From Moryella indoligenes (lineage in GTDB: Bacteria > Bacillota > Clostridia > Lachnospirales > Lachnospiraceae): 64,000 nucleotides of DNA. A program made the position numbers and the translations under genes. The notes below the pieces were generated by a model. That model had not been told where the DNA came from. It saw only the letters and a program-made list of their open reading frames with translations, and did no database searches. How positions within the stretch are numbered: the first letter of the stretch is position 1; each line of letters begins with the position of its first letter. The stretch spans positions 1-64,000 of the forward strand of contig NZ_JAUSTO010000004.1 of the NCBI RefSeq assembly GCF_030812885.1, written 5' to 3'. Positions 1-8,209 of this stretch are shown piece by piece.

Positions 1-2
1 CA

Positions 3-104
3 TACAAAACTGGCGTTTCGCTTTCAAATATGCAGTTTTCAATTTACAAACAAGCATCTCGCCTTACAAACTGGCGCCTCAGATTACAACTCAGCACTTT
101 CTAT
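3..104. repeat. Five degenerate 20-21 bp direct repeats
   Basis: TACAAA-like hexamers recur at about 3, 24, 45, 65 and 85, spaced 20 or 21 bases, each followed by a GC-containing core and a TC (for example TACAAACTGGCGCCTCAGAT at 65-84 and TACAAACAAGCATCTCGCCT at 45-64). The copies at 24 and 85 are the most diverged. The regular phase suggests iterons or a protein-binding array of the element rather than a CRISPR, because there are no spacers. Bases 105-274 are AT-rich with no gene that I can support. Confidence 0.55.
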
Positions 105-274
105 GAGTCTCTAAATCTAACTTAAAATATTATATCATATTCCAGGATAAAAATATAGCGTTCTCTCCATTTTTGTTTTATATTTTATAAATTTCTATAT
201 TTTCTCAATATAAATATGTGAAGTCATAAAATATAAGAAGTCGGCGTCGTCGTAAGACCACACCGACCATAAAT

Positions 275-1735
275 TTATCTCTCAGCTTCTTTGCTTGCTT
301 CTTTCTTTTCTTTTGGTTTTTCCTTATCTTCAGCCCGATGCCTCTTAATTGCTCCAATAATGGATTTCTTTTTCTCCTCCGTTTTATCCCTACCAAGATA
401 ATCATTCATATTAACTTTAAGATGTTCCAATCCCTTATGCTGTGCTGCTAATGAATTATATTTCTTGATTATCTCCTCTTGTTTAGCTTGTAATTCTTTA
501 GAATGCTCATTTAATTTCTTGAAAAGTTTTTTACTTGATTTTGTCTTTAACTCTCCTACTACAATATGTCTTAAGTGTGGAAATTGCTTAAGGAAAATAT
601 CTATTTCCTCATAAGACTTCTGATAGGCTTCCACATCTTTTCTGTTCATCATCATATAGATTTTATCATTAGGATTTTTACGGTAGCCTTCATAATGTTC
701 TCGCTTGCTGATGCAGATTTGAATATGCTTTACAACATCTTTTATCCTCTTCTGTTCCCATGAAAGTTTGTCAAATTCCTGTCTTAGTTCATTCTTTTCA
801 TTGGATATTCGACTAATGCCACGCTCCAATTCTTCCATTGACCTAAAGCCTTTGTTTCTAATCTCAACCAGCGTTGAAGCCGCTGTTTTAAGATTATGCT
901 TTTTCGCCCAATGCTCATATTCTCTACTTGACTTTGCTTTATCGTTGTTCTTAATATCTACGATATTGCCAATCTCTCTATCTTTATTCAGGATTCGTTC
1001 CTTAATTCTTTCTTCGGTATAGTTAGCTCCTATGGTCTTTGCTCGGGTAAATCTCTGCTGATTTTTAGTCCTGAAAGCTATGTGTTTTCCTTGTTTAATC
1101 TCATAACCATAGCTTTCCATTTTAGATAAGAAGTCCTGCCAGTTGATGGACTGTTTTATAGTTCTATCAATATCAAACTGAAGCCTTGATTTATAGCTAT
1201 TCCCTTTTTTATCCTCATTCCAGTCATACCAATTCACAAATTTTCTTCTCTTTATCTCGTTGATTTCTCTTTGTGCTTCTTGGTTGATGACAGATAAATT
1301 ATGTTCCTTGCAAAGTCTGTCGCTTTGGTTTCTGATGTTCATATAGGAGCCGTAATAGGAATGGTACACCTTACCCTCATCAACATCTATGGAATTAAAG
1401 ATTATGTGATTATGAATATGATCTTTGTCGATATGAGTGGCTAAGACATATTCATATTTCCCCTCTAAAATCTTTTCGCAAAGTTCAATTCCAACTTGAT
1501 GGGCTTCTTCAAAACTCACTTCTTCCGGAACAAAAGATTGAATCAAATGATGTGCCAATGTCTTTGTTCTCGAGCCAAATTGTTTCTTGGTAAGTTCAAA
1601 TTCTTTATGAGCATTTTCTCTGCTGCACAGGTGAGTTGTAACATAGATTTCATCGTCGGTTTTATCTTCGTTACAGATATAGTCTATCGCCTTTTTCAGT
1701 GTAGTTTTAATCGGATGTATCTTCGTAACCGCCAT
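275..1735 (-). CDS. Relaxase / mobilisation nuclease (MobA-type)
   Basis: This 486-residue protein would nick the element at oriT and stay covalently attached to the transferred strand. The N-terminal 150 residues look like the Relaxase/Mobilisation nuclease domain of the MOBP group. A histidine triad in the segment THIDKDHIHNHIIFN (about residues 100-114) is the expected metal-binding motif, and an early tyrosine, such as the one in AIDYICNE near residue 19, could be the nicking residue. The C-terminal half is lysine- and glutamate-rich and probably coiled coil, ending in a very charged tail. The start codon overlaps the mobC stop as ATGA, so the two are translationally coupled. Base composition is AT-rich like the rest of the element. 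Confidence 0.9.
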   Translation of the reverse strand: MAVTKIHPIKTTLKKAIDYICNEDKTDDEIYVTTHLCSRENAHKEFELTKKQFGSRTKTLAHHLIQSFVPEEVSFEEAHQVGIELCEKILEGKYEYVLATHIDKDHIHNHIIFNSIDVDEGKVYHSYYGSYMNIRNQSDRLCKEHNLSVINQEAQREINEIKRRKFVNWYDWNEDKKGNSYKSRLQFDIDRTIKQSINWQDFLSKMESYGYEIKQGKHIAFRTKNQQRFTRAKTIGANYTEERIKERILNKDREIGNIVDIKNNDKAKSSREYEHWAKKHNLKTAASTLVEIRNKGFRSMEELERGISRISNEKNELRQEFDKLSWEQKRIKDVVKHIQICISKREHYEGYRKNPNDKIYMMMNRKDVEAYQKSYEEIDIFLKQFPHLRHIVVGELKTKSSKKLFKKLNEHSKELQAKQEEIIKKYNSLAAQHKGLEHLKVNMNDYLGRDKTEEKKKSIIGAIKRHRAEDKEKPKEKKEASKEAER

Positions 1736-2115
1736 CAGCCAATCACCTCATTGATGATATAGTCGGAAACTTTTTCTCTAAATTCTGATAGGAAAAGCAG
1801 TTCCCCTTGCAAAGCTTTTTTGATGCTTTCAATATCATCTTTGTAAATAACTCCTGTGCTGTTTATCGCCTTTGCAATCTGATTCAAGTTCGCTGAGTTA
1901 CGACTGACAAGAGAAGATAATTCCCTCAATTCTTTTCTAAACTCACCGGATATATCTATGCTGATAATTCTGTTTTTGAAAATACTGTCTCTATAAAATT
2001 CTCTTTTGCTCTTAAAATTGGTCAATGCAAATCTTCGGTTCAGTTCTTCCATATCTTCTTCGTTCACCATAAAATGAACAGTACAATTATTTTTACGATT
2101 AACGGTCTTTGCCAT
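1735..2115 (-). CDS. mobC: MobC relaxosome accessory protein
   Basis: This 126-residue protein should bind oriT and help the relaxase open the strands. It has a ribbon-helix-helix-like N-terminal part and the characteristic MobC helix containing SRNSANLNQIAKAIN (about residues 71-85). It lies directly upstream of the relaxase with an ATGA overlap, the usual order for mobilisation operons. An AGGAGTG-type ribosome site precedes the ATG. The presumptive origin of transfer is just upstream at about 2141-2190. Confidence 0.85.
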   Translation of the reverse strand: MAKTVNRKNNCTVHFMVNEEDMEELNRRFALTNFKSKREFYRDSIFKNRIISIDISGEFRKELRELSSLVSRNSANLNQIAKAINSTGVIYKDDIESIKKALQGELLFLSEFREKVSDYIINEVIG

Positions 2116-2140
2116 TTTTCATCACTCCTTTCTTCTTCGG

Positions 2141-2190
2141 GGTCTTAGGGTCTCCCTAAAATTGATTAAGCTGAATTGTCAGCTTACAAG
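2141..2190. other. Candidate origin of transfer (oriT)
   Basis: Immediately upstream of mobC are two inverted repeats: TTAGGG-TCT-CCCTAA at 2145-2159 and TAAGCTGA-ATTG-TCAGCTTA at 2167-2186. Paired inverted repeats in front of a mobC-relaxase operon are the classic oriT layout, with the nick expected beside one of them. I cannot identify the nic site from sequence alone. The remainder of the gap up to 2353 holds no gene. Confidence 0.5.
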
Positions 2191-2353
2191 CCTACTTTTT
2201 CGACTGTGGTCAAAAAGTATATGCTTGCTATCTCACTGAAAATAATACTTTTACTAATAATCTCTTATAACTATCACAGAAAAACAGTGACATTTTGTCT
2301 CAAGCGGTGCTTCTCAATATTTCCTCTGTTTTTTATTAAAGTTTGAAAGTTGT

Positions 2354-2406
2354 CGCTACCACTACCTCACTACCTTTCATATCAGGTAGCAGAGTAGCGG
2401 TAGCGG
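2354..2406. repeat. CTACC/GGTAG dyad region
   Basis: Three CTACC pentamers (2356, 2362, 2370) are mirrored by GGTAG at 2385 and 2399 and GAGTAG at 2392, around the centre TTTCATATC. The outer arms CGCTACC and GGTAGCG match. It follows the helicase stop codon, so it could be a terminator, but it lacks a clean U-tract and the clustered repeats are also compatible with a replication or partition site. Confidence 0.4.
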
Positions 2407-2421
2407 ACTTTTTCAAAACTC

Positions 2422-3819
2422 TTACAATGGTATGTCCGAAGAATCAACCTCAATAAAATCAACACTTTCATTTCTCTTATAAAACTTCTTGCTAACCCGA
2501 ACCACTCCGTCAATTCTCACTTTCTTACTTTTAACAGATGGTTCCAATATCCACTCGCTAGCCATTTCATTTGCCATAAGTTCCGAAAATACTTTTTCAT
2601 TGGTTTCAGGATATTTGCTTGTAAACTCAGCAGAACACAACAAATTCGGTGTATCAGACTTTGTAGATTTCCATTCCATGAAGTCCAAGAAGTTTTGGAT
2701 GTGTCTGTTATCACTCTTATGCGTTTGAATTACAAAATCTAAATCAGGTCGTAACTCTTTCGGTAAATAGAAATCGTGAAGTTTGTTTTCGTAAAGATAT
2801 ACTGCTTCTGCGATAGCTCCTTCAAAATCCCGTTTCATGATTTCCTCATGTTCGTTTCTTGTGATAGTTTCCAATATCGGATATTTTTCAGGATCATACA
2901 TTAACGGGACTTTTATGTTCTCAGCATTAACCTTTACGGGCAAATATCTTCTTTCTCCGGAAAAATCACTTAAAAATGTTGCATCATTTGTAGTCGCAAT
3001 CAATATGCAAGTTCGTTTCACATCAGTTGAAAACCTTTCATATGGAAGTCTTACTGTACTTGTTCTTGCAGATATAAAAAGTTTAGCTTCATCAGCACTT
3101 TTCGTATTTCTAAGAGCGACAAATTCCTCAAGCTCTACTACAACTTTTCCTACAAGATTACTGACCGCATCCTTACCCTTGATATTATTTAAGGAACAGT
3201 ACCACTCGGGAAGTAATGCAAGTTTTTCTATGAAAGAAGTCTTACCCACACCTTGAATGCCCGTGAGGACCATCAGCTCATCAAACTTACAACCGGGATT
3301 AAAAACTCTCTTTACCATACCAACTAAAACATGCTTCATAATCCAAGAATTTAATGCTGTATCCTCTGCTCCAAGATATTTTGGTAAAAGCTTTTTAATA
3401 TATTCTCTTCCGTCATAACTTAATGATTTCATATACATAGCCGGTAAATTAACGGTTCTCTTATGTGCAACAAAGGTAATGGCATCTTCCATTCGGTTCT
3501 TTGAGTACTTGATCCCAAATTCCCTTTCAATCTCAACACCAAGTACATTAGTCATATGATCATTCCATTTTCTTATCTCCAATTCGGAATGTTTTTCTCC
3601 TTTTAGCTTTCCATAAAACTGAATCGTCCTGCTGCATGAATCAAAAAATATATTCCCTGATATAATGGATTGCTCTTTGCAGAAAGAGGGATTAACTAAC
3701 ACAGTAATTAGGTTTGTTGCTGTACTTTTGACTTGACCTTTATCTGTGATTTCCAACTCACGATTTAGATAATCGTTAAGCTCCACATCATCAAATTTAA
3801 GCCAATTATTCAAGAGCAT
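2422..3819 (-). CDS. VirE / P4-type superfamily 3 helicase-like ATPase
   Basis: The protein (465 residues from this start) matches the virulence-associated E / plasmid-phage P4 helicase group that unwinds DNA for element replication. A Walker A motif GIQGVGKTS lies in the middle of the chain, followed by a Walker B-like VVELEEFVAL segment and a sensor-like ILIATTND. The start at 3819 was chosen because GGAGG lies just before it; an in-frame ATG at 3831 has no such site. It overlaps the primase gene by 14 bases, so primase and helicase are separate, coupled polypeptides rather than the common fused form. Confidence 0.8.
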   Translation of the reverse strand: MLLNNWLKFDDVELNDYLNRELEITDKGQVKSTATNLITVLVNPSFCKEQSIISGNIFFDSCSRTIQFYGKLKGEKHSELEIRKWNDHMTNVLGVEIEREFGIKYSKNRMEDAITFVAHKRTVNLPAMYMKSLSYDGREYIKKLLPKYLGAEDTALNSWIMKHVLVGMVKRVFNPGCKFDELMVLTGIQGVGKTSFIEKLALLPEWYCSLNNIKGKDAVSNLVGKVVVELEEFVALRNTKSADEAKLFISARTSTVRLPYERFSTDVKRTCILIATTNDATFLSDFSGERRYLPVKVNAENIKVPLMYDPEKYPILETITRNEHEEIMKRDFEGAIAEAVYLYENKLHDFYLPKELRPDLDFVIQTHKSDNRHIQNFLDFMEWKSTKSDTPNLLCSAEFTSKYPETNEKVFSELMANEMASEWILEPSVKSKKVRIDGVVRVSKKFYKRNESVDFIEVDSSDIPL

Positions 3820-4738
3820 ACCCTCCTCCATCTCTGTGATAGTTATAATCCCAATATCGTTTGTTTCCTCCCTGTATAGCTTTTGAAATACTATCTTCCA
3901 AGTATTTCAGATATCCTTTTTCCGTTCTTCTTTTGCTTCGATCGCCTATGCGATTAAGTGCAGATTTCAAAAATAATTCTTTCATCATTTCTGCATTTCC
4001 ATGAGTAAAACTGTTTAGAAAAAGAAGCAATGAAAAGTCATCTTTACTGGCATCTCCGCTGGTATATGAGCCTTCAAACAATGCTCTTGCCCTTGCGTTA
4101 TACCTGCACATCGTTTCTATAACCGTATTACTGTCAGGAACACATTCAGCTGCTTCCTGATACTTTCTAATAATTTCTCTGACACTTCTTTTTGGAGAAA
4201 ATATCTTGTAGTATTTATCCAACTCCTTTTGTTTCAAGAGAACTTTTTCTGCAACAAAATCATTAAATTTATAGATATTACCTGTCATGGCAATACATCT
4301 GTTTTCTTGATACATCTCCACTTTCTCAAGTTGGTTATTAAAGTTCTTTTCTATTTCCCCCTTTGCAAAAATGTGTATTCCTATTCCCGATTGTGAAATT
4401 TCTACATAAGTATCATTGAAATCATTTATAAGCATATCCTGCTTTTTATTATTTACATTGTCCAGGTCGATACACACAAACGGATCGTCCCTGCTTAACA
4501 CAAAAGACAATCCGTCACAACCACTACTTTCTATATTATTAACTGCTGTTTCAAAATCTGCCCATTGATCTTTATTATTCCAGTCATCAGATTTTAAGGT
4601 AATCGGACTCACAGGAAGCTTCAGTATTTTTTCCTTCCCTTTCAGATCCTGTTTTCTGATTTTCTTAAACCATAGCCACTGTTTGTATTCTCTTAATTCA
4701 ATCGGAATATTTCGTAAGTAATTTTCCTTGTTAATCAT
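3806..4738 (-). CDS. PrimPol-type primase of the mobile element
   Basis: This 310-residue protein resembles the archaeo-eukaryotic primase-polymerase domains found on phages and plasmids. The acidic motif VCIDLDNV (about residue 100) supplies catalytic aspartates, and SQSGIGIHIFAKG about 35 residues later matches the conserved serine/glycine/histidine motif of this fold. An alpha-helical C-terminal part follows. The ATG at 4738 has a perfect GGAGG. It directly precedes and overlaps the helicase gene, so the pair probably starts replication of the excised element. Identification is by motif and context. Confidence 0.7.
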   Translation of the reverse strand: MINKENYLRNIPIELREYKQWLWFKKIRKQDLKGKEKILKLPVSPITLKSDDWNNKDQWADFETAVNNIESSGCDGLSFVLSRDDPFVCIDLDNVNNKKQDMLINDFNDTYVEISQSGIGIHIFAKGEIEKNFNNQLEKVEMYQENRCIAMTGNIYKFNDFVAEKVLLKQKELDKYYKIFSPKRSVREIIRKYQEAAECVPDSNTVIETMCRYNARARALFEGSYTSGDASKDDFSLLLFLNSFTHGNAEMMKELFLKSALNRIGDRSKRRTEKGYLKYLEDSISKAIQGGNKRYWDYNYHRDGGGYALE

Positions 4739-4845
4739 CGTAACCTCCAATCTTTATATTGCTGATGGAAGTACAACCTGCTAAAATAATCTTGTCAGGG
4801 ATGAAATACCAAGTTGTACTTTCATCTTGCCTTTGGTCTTTATGG

Positions 4846-5295
4846 CTAAAGGCTTTTTTCTTGTATTGCTGCTTCTATTATTTCAGTAATCATTTTCAAT
4901 TCATGCCTATAACCCGCATCCAATTCTCCGTACTGCTTCACTCGTTTAAGTTCCGATAGAATTTCCTTTAGCTCATTTTTACAATTATCTATAACATTTC
5001 TTGTTGCGAATACTTTTATAGGAGCGTTAAGGATTGCATTAGTCATATATTCTTGTCTACTAAGTCCGGACATAGCAATCTTTTTGAAAATTAGCTCTCT
5101 ATCTTTTTGATTTGTTCTGAACGCTATGGTTACATCCTTTTTCCTGTGATTAGCAAATCGCTTGCCTTTATCTCGTTCCTTTTGTTTCCTCTCATCCTCC
5201 AATGCTTGCCATTCTTCTTTACTCAGCAAATTTTTGGTCTTTTTCTTTTTACGATTTACAGCTTCATCATAGCTTGGAAATTTCGGTGCTTTCAC
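4846..5295 (-). CDS. RHH-type mobilisation or replication accessory protein
   Basis: This is a 149-residue basic protein with a lysine-rich N-terminus and a region reading TIAFRTNQKDRELIFKKIA followed by SGLSRQEYM, which resembles the ribbon-helix-helix part of MobC-like and plasmid copy-control proteins. The start is GTG with GGGAG six bases upstream. It overlaps the end of the integrase gene by 29 bases and is therefore in the same transcript. It may bind iterons or oriT, but the function is not determined. The 107 bases between it and the primase hold nothing else. Confidence 0.6.
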   Translation of the reverse strand: MKAPKFPSYDEAVNRKKKKTKNLLSKEEWQALEDERKQKERDKGKRFANHRKKDVTIAFRTNQKDRELIFKKIAMSGLSRQEYMTNAILNAPIKVFATRNVIDNCKNELKEILSELKRVKQYGELDAGYRHELKMITEIIEAAIQEKSL

Positions 5296-6370
5296 TATAT
5301 TCTCCCTCCTTGTCCAATTTATCAGCCATATCCACCTGTTTATTGGGGAACATATGACTATAATCCATCAACACCTTTATGCTTTCATGCCCTGTTCTCG
5401 CTGCAATGTCAACAGGTGTAAAACCCATTTCTATAAGCAGCGATATATGGCTGTGTCTCAGTGCATGAAGTTTGATTTTCTTAACTTTCGACTTTTTAAT
5501 TCCTCGCTCCATTTCTTTATTGAAATAGGTTTTGCATTTAGGAAAGATTTGTTCATCTTCCGAAAAATATTCAATTTTCAGGAAATAGTCTTTAAGTTCC
5601 CTGATTAAAAAATCAGGAAGCATAATTGTTCTTTTGCTTTTCGGCGTTTTCGGATCGGTAATAATTTCTTCTCCGTTAATTCTCTGCGCTGATTTACTTA
5701 TCCTCATCGTCTTTTTATCAAAGTCGAAATCAGCTTTTGTTAATGCTCTCAATTCTCCCAACCGAATACCTGTCCAATAAAGAATTTCAAAAGCATAAAA
5801 TGAAATATCCTTGTCCTTAACAGCTTCTATAAACTGTAGGTATTCCTCTTTCGTCCAAAACTCCACTTCCTCATCGCTTCTTTGCTTTCCTATTCGTCCT
5901 GTTACCTTACACGGGTTTTGCCTTAATCCGTAATATTTAACTGCATGATTGAACATACAACTAAGCTGTGCGTGAATGGATTTAAGATAGGTCGGCTTAT
6001 AGGCTTCTCCTTCCGCATTTTCAATGTTTAAGAGTACATTATGCCACTTCTTTACTATAACTGGCTTAATTTCACTCATTTTCATACCGCTGAAAAACGG
6101 TAAGATCTTTGTTCTTATCATATGTTCTTTTGTCATCCAAGTATTTAACCTTATTGTGCCTATGACATCAGCCTTATAAAGTTCAAAATAATCTTCAAAG
6201 AGCATATTGAGTGAACCGGACATCTTTACCGTGAAATTTCTCTCGTAAGTAATTGCCTCTTTCTTCGTTTCAAAACCCCTTTTCAGCTTTTTTCTGCTCT
6301 GTCCGTCCCAATCCTTATAATAGAATGAAGCGAACCATTTCCCGCTTTTTTCGTCCTTATATGCAGGCAT
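5267..6370 (-). CDS. int: Tyrosine-family site-specific integrase
   Basis: This 367-residue recombinase should integrate and excise the element at the guaA 3' end. An N-terminal arm-binding domain (KDEKSGKWFASFYYKDW, residues 5-21) precedes a SAM-like core-binding domain and the catalytic domain. Catalytic residues are visible: arginine in TGIRLGELRAL, the HALRHSH box, the GHESIK histidine and the tyrosine in MDYSHMF near the C-terminus. Overall it is a Tn916/phage-style integrase of normal length. Its start codon abuts the excisionase stop, so the two are co-expressed from the promoter at 6609-6637. Confidence 0.95.
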   Translation of the reverse strand: MPAYKDEKSGKWFASFYYKDWDGQSRKKLKRGFETKKEAITYERNFTVKMSGSLNMLFEDYFELYKADVIGTIRLNTWMTKEHMIRTKILPFFSGMKMSEIKPVIVKKWHNVLLNIENAEGEAYKPTYLKSIHAQLSCMFNHAVKYYGLRQNPCKVTGRIGKQRSDEEVEFWTKEEYLQFIEAVKDKDISFYAFEILYWTGIRLGELRALTKADFDFDKKTMRISKSAQRINGEEIITDPKTPKSKRTIMLPDFLIRELKDYFLKIEYFSEDEQIFPKCKTYFNKEMERGIKKSKVKKIKLHALRHSHISLLIEMGFTPVDIAARTGHESIKVLMDYSHMFPNKQVDMADKLDKEGEYSESTEISKL

Positions 6371-6555
6371 TATTCTCCCTCCTTCGCTTTGTAGATTTGT
6401 TCCATAAAATATTTCTTATTAATTCTTCCCCTAAGGACAAGAAAGCCGTGTTCAGCAAGCTGCTTATTCATATCTCGGATGATTTTATAAGCTTGTTGCT
6501 GCGATATGTTTAGTAAATCGGCAACTTCATTTGAAGTAAGAAATAATTTCTCCAT
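6370..6555 (-). CDS. Small excisionase-like HTH protein
   Basis: This 61-residue protein has a winged-helix MerR/excisionase-type DNA-binding motif: LTSNEVADLLNISQQQAYKIIR followed by a wing, LVLRGRINKKYF. Such proteins direct integrase towards excision. The ATG at 6555 has GGAGG eight bases upstream. It lies immediately 5' of int and shares its promoter. Confidence 0.8.
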   Translation of the reverse strand: MEKLFLTSNEVADLLNISQQQAYKIIRDMNKQLAEHGFLVLRGRINKKYFMEQIYKAKEGE

Positions 6556-6578
6556 CGTACTTTCCTCCTTTCTTTTCA

Positions 6579-6716
6579 GAAGCATATTTGTTTCTATTTC
6601 TATTTTAGATTATAAGTAGCTTTTTTGTTTCTGTTAATACTTTTTCTAAATTTTATTTTTCTATTGTATTTTTGCCTATTTTCGATTATATTATTAAAGA
6701 GAAACAAATTTGCTCC
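6579..6716. promoter_or_regulatory. Divergent xis/repressor promoters with three operator-like repeats
   Basis: Minus-strand promoter for xis-int: TTAACA (6632-6637), 17-base spacer, TATAAT (6609-6614). Plus-strand promoter for the repressor: TTGTAT (6664-6669), 17-base spacer, TATATT (6687-6692). A 17-mer occurs three times: AGAAACAAATATGCTTC at 6579-6595 on the minus strand, AGAAACAAAAAAGCTAC at 6616-6632 on the minus strand inside the xis promoter spacer, and AGAAACAAATTTGCTCC at 6700-6716 on the plus strand just after the repressor promoter. The layout is what a repressor controlling both itself and excision would need. Binding is inferred. Confidence 0.65.
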
Positions 6717-6732
6717 TAAGGAGGTGTTTAAA

Positions 6733-7269
6733 TTGAGTTTGGGTAAATTGATAAAGAAATTCCGTGAATTAAGAAGAATTACGCAAAAGGCATTAGGAGA
6801 CAGAATCCATTTAAATGATGTAAGGATAAGACAATACGAACTTGATATTCGTACTCCTAAAGACGATGTCTTAGAAAATATTTCTGCTGCACTCCATGTA
6901 AACAAAGAATATTTAAAAGAGCCTGATTATCCCTATACGGAACATGATCTAATGCGATTTTTATTTAAGCTGGATGATAGTATTGAAGTAAATATACGAC
7001 CTGTTATCCTAAATGATGAAGATCCTGAATACACCACCACAGGTATATATTTCGGCAGTGAAGCTATTCTTAGAATCCGTAATATGCTTGAACAGTGGCA
7101 GAAAATGAAAGATAAATATGAAAATAACGAAATTACCAAAGAAGCCTTACAGGATTGGAAGGCTAACTATCCTGACAGCCTGAAAAAAGATTATGTTCCT
7201 TTTGAAGAAAGCAATGTAAAATTTTATAGAAAAGGTATAACCGCTAAGGTTCCACCGGATATAAAATAA
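6733..7269 (+). CDS. XRE-family element repressor
   Basis: This 178-residue protein has an N-terminal cro/cI-type helix-turn-helix (about residues 5-55, LGKLIKKFRELRRITQKALGD onwards) and a longer C-terminal part of unknown fold. The start is TTG at 6733, supported by AAGGAGG eight bases upstream; no ATG in frame lies in a sensible position. It diverges from xis-int across the region containing the repeated 17-mer. It is probably the switch that keeps the element integrated, and might respond to a host signal through its C-terminal part. Confidence 0.75.
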   Translation: MSLGKLIKKFRELRRITQKALGDRIHLNDVRIRQYELDIRTPKDDVLENISAALHVNKEYLKEPDYPYTEHDLMRFLFKLDDSIEVNIRPVILNDEDPEYTTTGIYFGSEAILRIRNMLEQWQKMKDKYENNEITKEALQDWKANYPDSLKKDYVPFEESNVKFYRKGITAKVPPDIK

Positions 7270-7277
7270 GCATAGAA

Positions 7278-7323
7278 AAAGCACATAGCTGAAAGATTTT
7301 ATAATCTTAAAGTCATGTGCTTT
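7278..7323. terminator. Cruciform-like terminator between repressor and CPBP gene
   Basis: The outer arms AAAGCACAT (7278-7286) and ATGTGCTTT (7315-7323) enclose a second hairpin, AAGATT-TTAT-AATCTT (7293-7308). It lies between two converging genes and may serve both. Confidence 0.55.
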
Positions 7324-7353
7324 AACAATGTAAATATTGTTTTGTACAGATAA

Positions 7354-7989
7354 TCAATGCAATAGATAATCACATATTTTAACAACAGCAATCCCGTTTA
7401 CAACAAAATTACATATAAAATGCGCTGTCATTGTAACATATATGTTTTTGGTTTTAATGTAGGAAACACTCAACGGCAAAGCCCATATCATACATAAGAA
7501 AATTCCCCAAATTACAAATGTATGTTCTAAGCCATATGCAAACATGCTAAACAGTGTTGTCAAAATTAAAATTTTTCTATTTTTAAAAGATGTAAGGTTT
7601 TTTCTATAAAATACTTCTTCTACTATTGAGGGTAAGACTATTGTAGAGCTTATAAACAGAACAAGCTTCAACCAATTATCCGCTTTTAAATTTGTCATTC
7701 CCGTATTAAGATATGGGAACATTTTTTCTAAGATATTTGTAAATACGAAAGCAAGACAAAAGAACAATATCGTCAACATCACATGCTTCCAAAAAGCATT
7801 TCCTCCCTTAATTGCATTCAACCATTCTTGAATGGAAAAATCTTTTCTTAACCGGAAATAAATTGCTAATACTACATAAAACAGAAAATTGATGTATATA
7901 TAATATCCCTGAAATGGCAAACATGCTAATACAAACAGTACCTCAACAATAATTGGAAAGATATTTAATTTGATATATTTATTGTCCAT
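7354..7989 (-). CDS. CPBP-family intramembrane metalloprotease
   Basis: This 211-residue polytopic membrane protein has about six hydrophobic segments. The CAAX-protease / bacteriocin-processing signature is intact: IVEEVFYRKNL supplies the EExxxR motif, EHTF a downstream histidine, and HFICNF the second conserved histidine. Family members process peptides or act in bacteriocin self-immunity; a few contribute to phage defence. It is the only obvious cargo gene and lies between the repressor and the guaA junction. It is AT-rich like the rest of the element. Its substrate cannot be read from sequence. Confidence 0.8.
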   Translation of the reverse strand: MDNKYIKLNIFPIIVEVLFVLACLPFQGYYIYINFLFYVVLAIYFRLRKDFSIQEWLNAIKGGNAFWKHVMLTILFFCLAFVFTNILEKMFPYLNTGMTNLKADNWLKLVLFISSTIVLPSIVEEVFYRKNLTSFKNRKILILTTLFSMFAYGLEHTFVIWGIFLCMIWALPLSVSYIKTKNIYVTMTAHFICNFVVNGIAVVKICDYLLH

Positions 7990-8209
7990 ACGCTTTACAC
8001 CAATTTACCATTCACTATTTCCACAAAATCCTCCCACCAAAATGATGGAAGGCTTTCTAAACAATTTATCTAAATTCAACAACTCCCTTTTAGACCTGCT
8101 TTTTCTCATTTTTAGTATCAAAACAGTATCACTTAGGAGTTTTTTGCTCCCGCAAAACGCTGAAACGCTGTATTTTCAACAGTTTTATAATAGAAACATA
8201 TTTGTCACT
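7990..8209. other. Right end of the element adjoining guaA
   Basis: These 220 AT-rich bases contain no gene. An exact tandem repeat of AAACGCTG at 8155-8170 and a small GGAG/CTCC hairpin at about 8137-8151 lie close to the guaA stop; such short repeats near the core are typical of integrase arm sites. The attachment core itself should overlap the last bases of guaA. Confidence 0.5.

Noticed and set aside
3..104. CRISPR array
   Set aside because: The repeats are degenerate and contiguous without unique spacers, and no cas genes are present.
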